From contig JAUJYZ010001223.1 of assembly GCA_033675265.1 (NCBI GenBank), positions 62,001 to 126,000 of the forward strand: a stretch of 64,000 bases of DNA. The letters are read 5' to 3'. Numbering within the stretch: position 1 is the stretch's first letter; every line of letters begins with the position of its first letter. The stretch comes from Actinostola sp. cb2023 (lineage: Eukaryota > Cnidaria > Anthozoa > Actiniaria > Actinostolidae). The position numbers and the translations under genes were made by a program. Below the pieces are notes generated by a model. That model searched no databases. It worked only from the letters and a program-made list of their open reading frames with translations, and had not been told where the DNA came from. Shown one piece after another: positions 1 through 11,325 of this stretch.

Positions 1-850
1 GCGTCATGACTCTGTATTGGTGGCGCAGGGGCGTAGCGTGCTTTTTTACCATTGTACGCACAGAGCAACGAGCGCCGAAGGCGTGAGTTTGTAGGGGGGT
101 GAGGGGGTATGCCCCCCCTGGAAATTTAGAAATCTAGAGTCTTGGAAATACCATTTTCTTCGTTTTCCAGCGGACTTTCTCGCTACATAAATACATAGTA
201 AAATACATCTATCACTCATTTTTTTTTGGATTTATGTAAAGGATTTATATGAAGCTTATATACTGTTACCGAGGTCTATTAGCGATATAACAACCCGATA
301 GGCGAAGCCGGGTTTTTTGGTATTTATTTTGTTTGAGAGACTGTTCACTGGGGCTGCTACATGTTTTCTCCTGGATTTTCACTGGTCGAGAGACGACTAC
401 GTCGCTGCAGATAACTTTGACGAGCGGCGAACGCGAGAGCTGATAGAGGGTGCGGGGGCATGCTCCCCGAAAATTTTTAAAAATATAGGGTCTCTGAAAT
501 AGCATTTCCTGCCTTCTGAGAGTAGTTTTCCTGGAAGTTTACACTGAGTCAGCTGTTAAGATTTGGTCTTAGATTTCGTTTTTATTAAATATTTTTATGC
601 TTCTTATAATATATATATTTTAAGGATTTTAAATTGTACGCACGTGCGTATGTGCGTATATGCACGCTACGCCCTTGGGGCGTCATGGCAGCTAAAACAT
701 ACATGTCAAGTATTTTGGTCATAAATCACACATAAAATAAAATAAAAACAAACAAGTACAACATATATGGGGCGTCATGACTCTGTATTGGGGGCGTCAT
801 GGCAGCTACGGGGCGTCATGGCAAGGGGGGCGTCATGACCGGTTACCATA
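1..850. repeat. G-rich dispersed repeat with CGTCATGRC units
   Basis: A 20-base direct repeat (GCGTCATGACTCTGTATTGG) occurs at 1-20 and again at 772-791. The core CGTCATGRC recurs about six times (near 2, 680, 773, 793, 814, 830). Between the direct repeats, GGGGCGTAGCGTGC at 28-41 is inverted at 662-674, so an inserted element of about 650 bp is likely. Two related G/C-rich segments inside it (near 95-180 and 450-525) look like an internal duplication. No coding potential is seen. Confidence 0.5.
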
Positions 851-1055
851 AATTCACTCGACACGTGAACTTTGAACTTCAAAACACGAGTTTTCTTCGA
901 TGAATTAGCTAACATTTTTCCCTGCCACTTTTGGAAGGGTCAGCAAGTTTTCTTGCATTGACCTTTCATTTTCTGCTTTTCTTCTTCTTTCATTTTAATT
1001 ATGATTTGTTTCCAAAATTTATGAAAAATGCAACAAGCGATATATATTATATATA

Positions 1056-1343
1056 CACCTATTCCAAATATCGTTGTCCGGGCCGAAAGCAACAAGCAAG
1101 AAGCTGACGACCGCAAAGGACTTTGGGAATCTCTTAATTCATTTATTTATCCGTGGTAGTTGAGAAGTTATCCCTACGAGCGTTGAATAGCAATCATTTG
1201 GAACTATTCGGCCATTTGAAAATGCATGTTGTCAAAGTGTCTACGGATGAATAAATGAATAAGGAGAAAGTCCCAATGCCCTTTGCGGTCGTCAGCTTCT
1301 TAATTGTTGCTTTCGGCGGGGACAACGATTTTTGAAATAGGTG
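1056..1343. mobile_element. MITE with TA target site (mariner-like)
   Basis: Inverted ends begin CACCTATTCCAAATATCG at 1056 and close with the complement at 1343. Each end is flanked by TA. The inverted match continues inward through the CAAAGG/CCTTTG and AGCTTCTT segments. The ends resemble those of the element at 47415-47697 (CAGCTATTTCAAAAAA), suggesting one superfamily. It has no ORF, so it is non-autonomous. Confidence 0.75.
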
Positions 1344-1977
1344 TATATTTCCTTCCACGTTCAGTACCAGGATAAACCATTTGAACCATTAGGGCCGTTG
1401 GTTGTGTTCCTCACCCTCCCTAATATTTGTAGATCTATAGACATCACATACCGTAAATCCTCTATTAAGCGCCCCTGGGGGAGCTTAGTGGAGCCGACTG
1501 TCAGTTTGAAAAATTGAAACTTTCTAGATCCTTGAAACACGGCTCTAAGGATAAGTTGATAGTGTCAACTGGTAAGACCTTCAAACTTTAACATTCAAGC
1601 TACCGACTAAATGTCCTTATATCGATATAATATAATCGTTTGTTTTACGGTGAAACCAAAATACTCGCTGTTCGCTTGTTGGAGAGAAGGGCCCATATTG
1701 GAATGGGGACTTAATAGAGGCTTTACGGTAGACTTGAACTACTTTCCACCACAATAACGTTACTGAAACATGTGTGTATAATGCCATGCTTACCAGTGAA
1801 CGTGAAGCACGTAATGTTGTATCCTAAAAGTTTATCAGTGTCTTGTGCTTTTTGAAGAAATGAGTAAGCAAATACCAGACCAATTGGTTTTTTAAAGGAC
1901 ATTGTGAACCTCACTGATATTGTCTTGTTTATTTTCCTGTTGGAGTAAAATAATATAGTCGGACACCAACATAATAA
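1344..1977. other. Non-coding stretch, nothing recognised
   Basis: No convincing ORF, repeat or RNA gene is visible between the two neighbouring MITEs. The only open frames are short and lack family features. Confidence 0.4.
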
Positions 1978-2134
1978 TCCATTTCCGAGTTCATTTTATC
2001 GTTTCAAAACGAGTCTACGTGCGAAACCTTTCATATGAAAATGAGTTTGATTTACATGAAAATTTCATTTGCATAAGAAAGGTTTCGCACGTAGACTCGT
2101 TTTGAAACAGAGATAAAAGGAACTCGGAAATGGA
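1978..2134. mobile_element. Hairpin MITE
   Basis: The outer arms TCCATTTCCGAGTTC (1978) and GAACTCGGAAATGGA (ending 2134) pair with each other, as do inner arms GTTTCAAAACGAGTCTACG and its complement. The whole 157 bases can fold into one near-perfect hairpin. No coding capacity. Confidence 0.7.
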
Positions 2135-2255
2135 CTATTCGAAGACAGTGTCCGTATTAATTAACGTAAGTCCGTATCTGAACGTTTTTTTATGATGAAA
2201 TCCTTTCCCCTTCACCCACTGTAAATTTCGTCTAAGACCAGGAAAATATTGTTTC

Positions 2256-2393
2256 TTAGGCCTAGTTCAAACGTCGTACTATCCAAGAGCCGTTCTTAAT
2301 TACTTCAAAAGAAGCCGCCTCATTATCTATTGTTTTACATGAGAAACGGCTCATGATTAGCACGACGTCTGAACTAGGCCTTAGTAAAGTAGT
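2256..2393. mobile_element. MITE family A, copy 1
   Basis: Ends TTAGGCCTAGTTCAAACG and its complement frame 138 bases with the internal hairpin AGCCGTTCT/AGAAACGGCT. A second copy with the same termini and interior lies at 10609-10740, which shows this is a dispersed family and not a local palindrome. Confidence 0.8.
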
Positions 2394-2663
2394 TCGTAAG
2401 GTTTCGTCAAGCGTAAAGAGACTCTGGAACCGAGAGAAAATGTATGTTTTTTGGTCCCGAAATTCGGCCGAGCGGTCGAAGTACCACAAGACATACGGAC
2501 TTGCATGGTATATAACAATATGCGTTATTATTAACTGTGGCCTACGTATACCTAATTTGATCGTATACAGCTGTATCGAAGGAGAGGGAGACTGTGACGA
2601 AACGTTTATTACGTTATTCGTTAGGTGGAGGCTAAAAGGGATGCCTCAAAAGGACCTTATTAA

Positions 2664-3814
2664 ATATTCATTTCCATGACGTCAGTCGACGTTCTCCGAA
2701 AGAGTTCTCGGGTTTCGTTTTTTTATCGACTGATCGACGGGAATTTCGAGAACTGCATTATATTGAGCCGGGAAATTAAAGAGCAGGAATATTTTAAATT
2801 TTAAAATAACTAAATCCCTGTGCTCATGGATTCGCTATGGACTACTTGAAAAATTGAGCAATTTTGTTGCAATAGACGACTCACTAGTTTGGCTATGCTA
2901 AAGATATAGAAGAAACATATCAGGCTCTACGGCAGTTCGAAACCATCACAACGACTCGATTCTCAGTGTTATAGCAAATATTTTGGTAAGCAAGAGATAT
3001 TACAGGCGCGTTCCTGGGCGGCATTTTCAGCTTTAAGCGAGCAACCGAAGTGTCGAAGAACATTATTAAGAGCGCAGATACTGAATGAGCTCGTCCCGGC
3101 CTGTATCCCTGGTGAGGTATACTTGAATCGGCTGTCAGTGTTCTGCAGGTGACTTGCAAGATCGGTTTTGGCGTGAAATTGCAGTAAGACGTAAAAGTTA
3201 CTTTTAGCTTCAGCCTTCAGTGTGCCACGACGTACTGAGTGCCACATTTATTTGTTTCTCTCAGGATGTCATGGCATGATTTTTATTTACTACCGAGAAA
3301 AATCGAAATGAAATGCTCTTTGTACCGTAATTGCCAAGTTGAGAAATTGACACAAAAACAATACCGCGCGCTGTCGACTAGACACGGTGTACGAGCAGGG
3401 TCTTTGAAGAGTTTCCGTTTAAAAAAATCCCTTTTGGAGGCAATTGTTTGGGAACTGACACAAGGGCGAACTTTTTCAGATGAGGGAATGTTTTTTTTCT
3501 TGTGTAGACATGGATAGTATAGAGTTTACTGGAGAGGAATCAATACGATTGAAATGAGGCCAGCGTTTGGTTGTGACACTATGCGTGATCCAAAACATTG
3601 ACAACAAATATTCTCCGATAAAAATTATCATACAGTGATAATCGATGATACTCGTCACCCCGTCATAATAAATAAAACCAACTTTCAGTACACTCAGAGC
3701 CAGCGATTGTGCATTTTGATTTCACCATGTGTTCCGCCATATTGAATTTGATTCTTCGGGAAATGAGCTCGGGGGATTGTCGTGCATTATCCGTGACGTC
3801 GTGGAATTGAATAT
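2664..3814. mobile_element. TTAA-flanked element inside the Mutator-like left arm
   Basis: The element is 1151 bases with imperfect inverted ends ATATTCATTTCCATGACGTC and the complement of GACGTCGTGGAATTGAATAT. It is flanked by TTAA at 2660-2663 and 3815-3818. The other arm of the host element has one uninterrupted TTAA at the matching position (near 8023), giving an internal empty site. TTAA targets are used by piggyBac and Kolobok elements; the sequence does not say which. No transposase is encoded. Confidence 0.85.
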
Positions 3815-3818
3815 TTAA

Positions 3819-5370
3819 GAGTGAATGTCTGAGAGAACCGAGAATCGCCGGTCAGTGACCCCTTGGACAAATGTCTCAAATTTTGCCAGATGATACCTTT
3901 GGGTAACCTACTTTCGAAAAGCATATTAAAAAGTTCCAGCGCCTTTTCATTTTTTTTTTAATTGAAAAAGTTCAAAAGTGTGGTCGAAGTGCTGTTTTTG
4001 ATTGTCGCGCTGTCCAAATAATGGCGTGAGTACGAAGCGTCGCTGTAGCCTCAAAACTATTTCAATACCAATCAAACTTTACACAGATAAAGAAGCACTA
4101 TCGACAATGAATTTGAGTCCAAAAATTGTTCTGATCTGTAAATCAAATATTTTTGCGAGCCATTTCGAGAATGAGTATAAAGTGCACAGAAAGTTACGGC
4201 GAAAAATAGGGTATATTAAATCGCATAAAAAGGTTCCTGGTATGTCATTGTTCTACATTTAAACTTTATAGCCTTAAAGTTATGTTATTGAAGTTTGTCT
4301 CTACCAAATTTCACGGTCAAAATCGCATTCTTTCCCAATCAGAAAATCGATCGTCCGAGTACTACTTTTGGCCAGAACGTCATACTTTGACTCTTGAAAA
4401 GACATCAAATTCGAAACTACTTCTAAAGAAGTCTCAATGCACAGCTATTGAAGTTAAAAGACAGCGAAATGCTTTGCAAATCAATTCAATTCAATTTCTG
4501 CTGGACCTCACTAGTCTTTCATCGATCTTTCAACATTTACAATCCCATAACTTGTCAACAATAAAATTTAATTATGTACATGATGGAACGTCTCATTTAC
4601 ATTATTTACTCTTGCTCTTTCGCTCTCATAAACAACCGCATTCTATTCCAATAAAACACGACTAGAAGATCATAACAGATCAAAACATTTAATATTCTGT
4701 TATTGACATTAAAAATATTATTACTATTATTAAATTTGCTACTCTTCTCTTACATTCCCTAAAATAATTTCAATATGTAAATTAGGTTGTTCGTTTCCTT
4801 GTCAATTTAGCTAGTAATTGTACCTTCATCTACGAGAAAAACTTTATTTACTCTTGCTCGTTCGCTCTCATAAACAACCGCATTCTATTCCAATAAAACA
4901 CGACTAGAAGATCATAACAGATCAAAACATTTAATATTCTAATAAAGATACGTTTCTTCTACGTAAAGGATTTAATATATCTGAGCTTTACGTAGAAGAA
5001 ACGTAACATGGCACCTACGTACAACAACATGTTGAATTTAATATTCTGTTATTGACATTAAAATATTATTACTATTATTAAATTTGCTACTCTTCTGGCT
5101 ACAGTCCCTACAATATTTTCGATATGTAAATTAGGTTGTTCGTTTCCTTGTCAATCCATCCTCGGAAACCCAGGGGCTGTAGTTGAGGGGAAGGGGAGGG
5201 GAAACGCAAGGGGGGGGGGGGGGGAAGTCCATTGGTTTTCGAGGATGTTGTCAATTTAGTGATTGTACCTTCATCGCCGAGAAAAACTTGTCGAAAAAGT
5301 ACATTACGTTACCGTAGAGTATATAGGTCTATGTTTGACGTTATCAATGTAAATAGACGCGTTTAGTTTT
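3819..5370. repeat. Left long inverted arm of the Mutator-like element
   Basis: Reads as the reverse complement of about 6890-8022, including TTTGCCAGATGATACC, TTACGGCGAAAAATAGGG and ACGTTACCGTAGAGTATA segments. It is longer than the right arm because of an internal duplication, a small hairpin (TACGTTTCTTCTACGTAAAG and its complement, 4946-5008) and the insertion at 5156-5247. Open frames here (such as 4282-4665) are mirrored in the other arm and show no protein features. Confidence 0.8.
5156..5247. mobile_element. 92-bp hAT-like MITE with poly-G core
   Basis: Ends CCATCCTCGG and CGAGGATG enclose a poly-G run. The flanks carry an 8-base duplication TTGTCAAT (5148-5155 and 5248-5255). The uninserted form CCTTGTCAATTTAG is present at about 4798-4811 in the duplicated part of the same arm. 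An 8-bp duplication is the hAT signature. The same termini occur in the larger element at 11044-11325. Confidence 0.8.
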
Positions 5371-5499
5371 CTAGCAAAAATCTCAAATGTCTGCTTAATC
5401 GGGAAAGAAACTGGACGACCATGAGCCACGCGCGTAAGGTTGAGCAAACGTTGTTGTTATATCCACATAGTCAAACTCGTTTTCTCAACCATTGCTTCC

Positions 5500-5585
5500 G
5501 TAGCCTCCTTTACAGACGTTTTTAATGTCGCGGTTTTTCCCCAGGAAAATTCGCGACATTAAAAGCGTCTGCAAAGGAGGCTATT
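5500..5585. repeat. Short hairpin
   Basis: GCCTCCTTTACAGACG and the complement of CGTCTGCAAAGGAGGC pair, together with inner TTTAATGTCGCG/CGCGACATTAAA, forming an 80-base hairpin inside the large transposon. Possibly a tiny MITE. Confidence 0.55.
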
Positions 5586-5836
5586 GCTTCCGAGGCTACT
5601 CAGTAAATAAAAAGATATTTGCACCTTTCTTTGATGGGTTTCCTGTGGTAGAGCGCGCGCGTGAAATACGTAAGGTTGGGGTTCGCTGTGCATAAAAATT
5701 GCGCGCGTGCTTTACCTCCGGAAAACCATCGATATATTAAAGAAAGAAATTAAATGCAAGAAGTAATTTCATTTCTGTCTTTACTCCCTCATCTGATTGG
5801 AGTTTCAATGTTCCGCCATAACATCTCTGCTGCATT

Positions 5837-6330
5837 CCGGGGGGGTTAGTACTTGACCCATGTTTGGATATAGGGGTGCCGCTGACGGTTTGAAACCCTG
5901 ACCCTGTTTAGGACAAAAATATATAAAATACCTACCCTGTCTAGGACAACACCCTTTATTTTATAGGACCCTGTTTAGGACAAAGGACAAAATATACACT
6001 GTCATAATGGTGTTTAATGTTGACTCGGATGACCTGCTAAAGATCGGCAAACTTCTCTTTCGGCTGGCAAATACCGGATAAAACCATATTTAATGACGAC
6101 AATCGTGCATTACTATACCCTGTTTAGGACAGACTCACATAAAATTATATACCCTGTTCAGGACAGAAAGGCCAAAAACCATACCCTGTCCAGCGGCACG
6201 TCCCCGTATAGCCCATATATGGGAGTACCCATGGGCGAATCTTGAAAAAAAAAATACCCCCTCTCGCCCCTTAACCCCCCCCCCCCCCCCCTCCCCCCCC
6301 CCCCCCCCCACCCCCCCCGGATCCCCAACG
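5837..6330. mobile_element. C-tract element with ACCCTGTTTAGGAC repeats, copy 1
   Basis: It starts at a G run, then GGATATAGGGGTGCCGC and GAAACCCTGACCCTG. It contains several copies of ACCCTGTTTAGGACA and ends in CATATATGGGAGTACC plus long C runs. Related copies lie at about 6520-6820 and 26094-26520. Shared pieces include GAAACCCTGACCCT and TATGGGCGAATCTTGAAAA. No protein is encoded, and no clear target duplication is visible because of the homopolymers. Confidence 0.6.
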
Positions 6331-6519
6331 CAACGAACTCCAAATGTCCATGGTAATGAGAATCGACGCAATCCGTAATACGGTCAAGAAGCGCTATATA
6401 ACTACAAAAAGTCATTCACAACACTGAAAGATTATTAAAGAGCACTCGCGATCCTGACAACACGTTTCTATAATATTATATATATTGAGCAATAGAAAAA
6501 TGTGTAATACACTATGTGT

Positions 6520-6825
6520 AATACAAGGGTATTTTTGGTAAGGGTATTTTTTACCCTATTCCAGACTAAAGCTTTAAAATGTATACCCTATCCCAGATTG
6601 AAAGCGTGCTAACGGGATATGTAAACTGATAGCGACTGATAATGGCGTTATTGCGGAAACCATACCCTATACCAGACCAAAACGTACCCTATCCTAGACT
6701 AAAAGTGCACAAACGATACCCTACCCCAGACCTGGGAGCTCAAAAACCATACCCTATCCCGCGGCACATACCCCTATAGCGTATATAGGGGAGTAACCCC
6801 CCCCCCCCCCCCCCCCCCCGGGCCG
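6520..6825. mobile_element. C-tract element, copy 2
   Basis: A shorter relative of the neighbouring element: repeated TACCCTAT-CCAGAC units, then GCGGCACATACCCCTATAGC and a long C run. It sits inside the non-coding interior of the Mutator-like element. Confidence 0.55.
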
Positions 6826-6889
6826 GACACACGGTGCACCGCACTTGCGTGGCTCTTGACCTTCCAGTTTCAATTTTTTTATTTAACTA

Positions 6890-8061
6890 GAAAACTAAAT
6901 CCGCAACCCGTCTATTTACATTGATAACGTCAAACATAGACCTATATACTCTACGGTAACGTAATGTACTTTTTCGACAAGTTTTTCTCGGCGATGAAGG
7001 TACAATTACTAGCTAGATTGACAGGGAAACGAACAACCTAATTTACATATTGAAATTATTGTAGGGAATGTATTAAGAGAAGAGTAGCAAATTAATAATA
7101 GTAATAATATTTTTAATGTCAATAACAGAATATTAAATGTTTTGATCTGTTATGATCTTCTAGTCGTGTTTTATTGCAATAGAATGCGGTTGTTTATGAG
7201 AGCGAACGAGCAAGAGTAAATAATGTAAATGAGACGTTCCATCATGTACATAATTAAATTTTATTGTTGACAAGTTATGGGATTGTAAATGTTGAAAGAT
7301 CGATGAAAGACTAGTGAGGTCCAGCAGAAATTGAATTGAATTGATTTGCAAAGCATTTCGCTGTCTTTTAACTTCAATAGCTGTGCATTGAGACTTCTTT
7401 AGAAGTAGTTTCGAATTTTATCGGCCCACTTTGATGTCTTTTCAAGAGTCAAAGTATGACGTTCTGGCCAAAAGTAGTACTCGGACGATCGATTTTCTGA
7501 TTGGGAAAGAATGCGATTTTGACCGTGAAATTTGGTAGAGACAAACTTCAATAACATAACTTTAAGGCTATAAAGTTTAAATGTAGAACAATGACATACC
7601 AGGAACCTTTTTATGCGATTTAATATACCCTATTTTTCGCCGTAACTTTCTGTGCACTTTATACTCATTCTCGAAATGGCTCGCAAAAATATTTGATTTA
7701 CAGATCAGAACAATTTATGGACTCAAATTCATTGTCGATAGTGCTTCTTTATCTGTGTAAAGTTTGATTGGTATTGAAATAGTGTTGAGGCTACAGCGAC
7801 GCTTCGTACTCACGCCATTATTTGGACAGCGCGACAATCAAAAACAGCACTTCGACCACACTTTTGAACTTTTTCAATTAAAAAAAAAAATGAAAAGGCG
7901 CTGGAACTTTTTAATATGCTTTTCGAAAGTAGGTTACCCAAAGGTATCATCTGGCAAAATTTGAGACATTTGTCCAAGGGGTCACTGACCGGCGATTCTC
8001 GGTTCTCTCAGACATTCACTCTTAAAGAGGTCCTTTTGAGGCATCCCTTTTAGCCTCCACC
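6890..8061. repeat. Right long inverted arm of the Mutator-like element
   Basis: The reverse complement of the left arm, but uninterrupted, so it preserves the pre-insertion sequence at the TTAA site and gives the reference for reading the insertions in the left arm. No coding sequence is supported. Confidence 0.8.
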
Positions 8062-8279
8062 TATTCGTTAATTCAACAAAAGGCCATGAAATTACGTCAT
8101 CTCGAAACATAATTTCTGACACTTTTCCCGCCGTCTGACGTCCTCGTGTCTTTTTTGCTTCTTCTATTGAACGTCGCAAAATGCAAACGTAGCGCAATGT
8201 AGTTTGCGTCACTTCCGGCGCTCATAGTAAATATGAGTCTTGGTCATTTAGCTTCAATCATGGCTATCAAGTTACTTAA

Positions 8280-8547
8280 AGGAGCACTCTCACAGATAAT
8301 GCATTGCGCGCCTTGAACCCATCAGCGCCATTTTCGTATGATACGAAAATGGCAGATTTCTACTTACCACACGAGAAGGAAGAGATTCTCTGGAGAATTC
8401 CGGACTTGCCATTGCTGATCCGTATCGGAATTCGAAAGGCGAACTTTTCACGTGTACTTTTCACGTGCGTTCTTGTCAAATCTAAGTAGTATCCCGTATG
8501 TAAACAATAACACGGCGCGCAATTGCATTACCAGTGAGAGTGCTCCT
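8280..8547. mobile_element. TTAA-flanked MITE
   Basis: Inverted ends AGGAGCACTCTCAC and GTGAGAGTGCTCCT, extended by GCATTGCGCGCC/GGCGCGCAATTGC, span 268 bases. TTAA lies directly outside both ends (8276-8279 and 8548-8551). An inner palindrome GCCATTTTCGTATGATACG is present. Non-autonomous; mobiliser unknown (piggyBac or Kolobok type). Confidence 0.8.
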
Positions 8548-8551
8548 TTAA

Positions 8552-8930
8552 TATTCAATTGGTTCGGAAACCGTGGTAACTGCACTCATACAGTCCACTA
8601 CGCATGTTGGTATAATGACATTCACCATCGCCAACACGTTCCAACTACGTAAATAGCCGTCGTAAACAGTCGCTCGTACGTGTGTGGCGAAAGATAATAT
8701 TTCACTGCACTGGTTTCTGAAAACCAGTATATATTATTGAAATCGGCATAAGACAATAATAATAATAATAAGACGTCATAAACAAATAACAAGACGTCAT
8801 AAAGAAATCATCAACAGACAAACATACTTGAAATCTTTAACGATTACGTCAGAAAGAATCTCACGCTTAAATGACTGTATGACCTGTTGGTTAAGAATAT
8901 GAAATGTATAGAAAGTTGTGTGACTGGTGA
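8552..8930. other. Non-coding stretch with short AAT and AAGACGTCATAAA repeats
   Basis: A short (AAT)n run is at about 8756-8770. Two copies of AAGACGTCATAAA(C/G)AAAT follow at about 8770-8808. No gene is seen. Confidence 0.4.
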
Positions 8931-9646
8931 TTCTCTTCTCTAACTGTCCTTCCGTTCCCTGCTCTTCCATTCACTTCCCCTCTCTTCTCTTCCCTTTCCT
9001 TCTCTTCTTTTCTCTTCTAATCATTCCATTCCCTTATCTTCCATTCCCTTATTTTCCCTTCCCTTCTCTCCCATTCCACTCCCATCCCTTCCCTGCTCTA
9101 CCCTTCTCTTCCATTCCATTCTGTTCCATTTCATTCTCTTCTGTTCCCTCACCTTCTATTCCCTTCTCTTCTCTTTACTTCTTTTATCTTCCCTTCTATT
9201 CCGTTCCCTTCCCTTCTCTTCCCTTCTTTTCCCTTCCCTTCTCTTCCATTCTCTTCCCTTCTCTTATTTTCCCTTCCCAGTTATCTTCCCTTCTTTTCCC
9301 TTCCCTTCTCTTCCCTTCTCTTCCCTTCTCTTCTTTTCCCTTCCCTTCTCTTCCATTCCCTTCTCTTCCATTCCCTTCCCTTCTCTTCCCTTTCTTTCTC
9401 TTCTTTTCCCTCCCCTTCTACTCCCTTCCCTTCTCTTCCCTTCTCTTCTCTTTACTTCTTTTCCCTTTCCTTCTATTCCCTTCTCTTCCCTTCTCTTATT
9501 TTCCCTTCCCGTTCTCTTCCATTCTCTTCCCTTCTCTTCTTATTTTCCCTTCCCAGTTCTCTTCCCTTCTCTGCTCTTCCCTTTCCTTCTCTTGCCTTGC
9601 CTTCCCTTCCGTTCGTTTCCCTTCTCTTCTTTTCCCTTCTCTTCTA
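8931..9646. repeat. Polypyrimidine minisatellite (TTCCCTTCTC type)
   Basis: About 700 bases almost purely C and T on the plus strand, built from irregular TTCCCTTCTCTTCC units. Longer blocks recur (for example CTTCTTTTCCCTTCC). A long reading frame crosses it only because the unit lacks stops; it would encode a Ser/Phe/Pro repeat and is not considered a gene. Such mirror-like homopurine/homopyrimidine tracts can form triplex DNA. Confidence 0.85.
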
Positions 9647-9649
9647 TAG

Positions 9650-10091
9650 CTAATCGTGTCTATTTTTTTTGTATACTTACCGCCAACTTAAACGCTTTCT
9701 TTGTTTCATATTTTAGTGTCTTATATTTCTTCACTGTTTTCTTAGCTGTCCCTTCAAACTCGGTATACCCTGTTTGAAAATAACTGTATCAGCCTGTCTG
9801 TCCAGCCATAGATTCTTCCAACGCTCTTAATTATGAAATTGACCTGTTTAGCTTGTCTCAATGTTTTCCCATTTCGAACCAAATAATATTTTATATTAGG
9901 ACTTCCATTGATAGCAGTACGCTTTGTTAGTGCTCTACTAAACAATTAACTATAGGCCTTGGAATTTCAATAAGACTATTTTTAGAACATGCGAACCTTT
10001 GCCGAGTCTACAGACTATGTCACATATACCCAACAAAATGTAAAATAAATATAATGTCGGTTTGTAGGTTGGATAATTCATGACAACAATG
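9650..10091. other. Non-coding stretch, nothing recognised
   Basis: No family-like ORF and no clear repeat is visible between the polypyrimidine tract and the next hairpin. Confidence 0.4.
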
Positions 10092-10230
10092 TTGTATCTT
10101 CAACCTTAGTTTTAATAAAAACTGCCAAGCTTTCGGGCTAATTAAGCGCCCATCTTCAGGGCTAAATGCTTAAAATCTAATTACAATCTAATTACAATCT
10201 AATTTATTAAAACTAAGGTTGAAGATACAA
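10092..10230. mobile_element. Hairpin MITE
   Basis: TTGTATCTTCAACCTTAGTT and its complement AACTAAGGTTGAAGATACAA bound 139 bases. The loop contains GCCAAGCTTTCGGGC and a short tandem AATCTAATTAC repeat. No coding capacity. Confidence 0.65.
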
Positions 10231-10608
10231 AATTGTTGACATAAAAAATGTAAAATATTTAGTAAAAAAGGCCGTCTTGTTGTAACATGATACTGTGATT
10301 GTAAGTGGCTTTATTATTCCACTAGTGCGTCATTTTACCATATTAGGGCAAGAGAAAACGCAAAATATGAGAGCGTATTACACAGTAGTTCACGCGCGCA
10401 CGAAAAACATAGCAAAAATGGCTCAAAAACTTCATAACAAAGCAACAAAACATAAATTTACTTCAAACCTGTGTCAAAACTAGATTCTAGGATAAAACAA
10501 TCCATTGAACCCCAGGTATGACAGGGGGATCCGGACACCTGACCCTCCCCCCTGGATCCGCCACTGCTATACGCATTGTTTCAGACTGAATAGGTTTATC
10601 TGTTTGCC
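10231..10608. other. Non-coding stretch, nothing recognised
   Basis: A 62-codon open frame (10295-10483) has no recognisable feature and no splice context that would support it. Confidence 0.35.
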
Positions 10609-10740
10609 TTGGGCTTAGTTCAAACGCCGTACTTTACAAGAGCCGTTCTCAATTACTTCAAAAGAAGCCACCTCATATCATTATCTATTGTTTGAAATGA
10701 GAACGGCTCATGATTAGCACGACGTCTGAACTAGGCCTTA
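10609..10740. mobile_element. MITE family A, copy 2
   Basis: It shares termini (GACGTCTGAACTAGGCCTTA at the right end) and interior (GAGCCGTTCTCAATTACTTC) with the copy at 2256-2393, in the same orientation, with a few substitutions and a small indel. Confidence 0.8.
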
Positions 10741-11043
10741 CAAAGCGGTGACCAACTGAAATTGTTTTTGAATGATTGATGAAGTTTTTCCTTTTCGTCT
10801 AATGTTTTGTGAATAATTAATATATTTAATTCGATCAATATTAATTTACTTACGAGCTGGGCTTGCAGTTGGAAATCGATAAGACAAATTCTTCATAGTC
10901 TCTGTTTCGGTATGAAATGATTAACAAAATTATACTTTATACATAACTGCATAATCGTTGTCGGGTTGAAAATCATGAAAACAATGACCACTAGGAATTC
11001 TGGGAAAATTAAAACTATCAAATATCAGGAGCAGGCCTTCGGC

Positions 11044-11325
11044 CCATCCTCGGGAACCCAGGGGTATATTCTGTCGCTCGTTACTCGCTCCCAGAGAAAT
11101 ACCCCTGGGAACGAAGTCTGTTGGAACTTGTTCCGGAAGTCAAAAGTACTCTCGTTTCTGATTGGTCGACCTAATAAGGTCGACCAATCAGTATCAAGTA
11201 TATTCTGGTTTGAATAGGACAGCCGCCATTTTGAATTTTTACTTCCGGAACAAGTTCCAACAGACTTCATTTCTCTGGGAGCGAGTAACGAGCGACAGAA
11301 TATACCCCTGGGTTCACGAGGATGG
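11044..11325. mobile_element. hAT-like palindromic MITE
   Basis: Inverted arms start CCATCCTCGGGAACCCAGGG and end with the complement near 11325. They extend through GTATATTCTGTCGCTCG and GGAACTTGTTCCGGAAG to a central palindrome around GGTCGACCTAATAAGGTCGACC. The flanking octamers CCTTCGGC (11036-11043) and CTTTCGGC (11326-11333) differ by one base and fit a decayed 8-bp duplication. It is the long relative of the 92-bp element at 5156-5247. Confidence 0.75.

Larger units (their letters stand above)
2624..8061. mobile_element. Large long-inverted-arm transposon, 9-bp TSD (Mutator-like)
   Basis: The termini are GGTGGAGGCTAAAAGGGATG at 2624 and its complement ending at 8061. Both sides carry the same 9-base duplication TATTCGTTA (2615-2623 and 8062-8070). 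The inverted arms are about 1 kb long and highly similar: left arm 2624-2659 plus 3819 to about 5370, right arm about 6890-8061. A 9-bp duplication with long inverted arms is typical of Mutator-like elements; that assignment is inference because no transposase is present. The interior is non-coding, with homopolymer C tracts. The left arm was later hit by a TTAA element and a 92-bp hAT-like element and also contains an internal duplication (near 4600-4790 and 4850-5140). Confidence 0.8.

Noticed and set aside
4282..4665. 127-codon plus frame
   Set aside because: Lies in an inverted transposon arm; the mirror copy is broken into shorter frames and no motif is present.
8927..9649. 240-codon Ser/Phe/Pro frame
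   Set aside because: Polypyrimidine tract without stops, not protein-like.
10130..10165. AAGCTTTCGGGC..GCCC as part of a retroelement end
   Set aside because: The words resemble ends of some retroelements but no flanking coding sequence or second copy is present, so the hairpin MITE reading is preferred.
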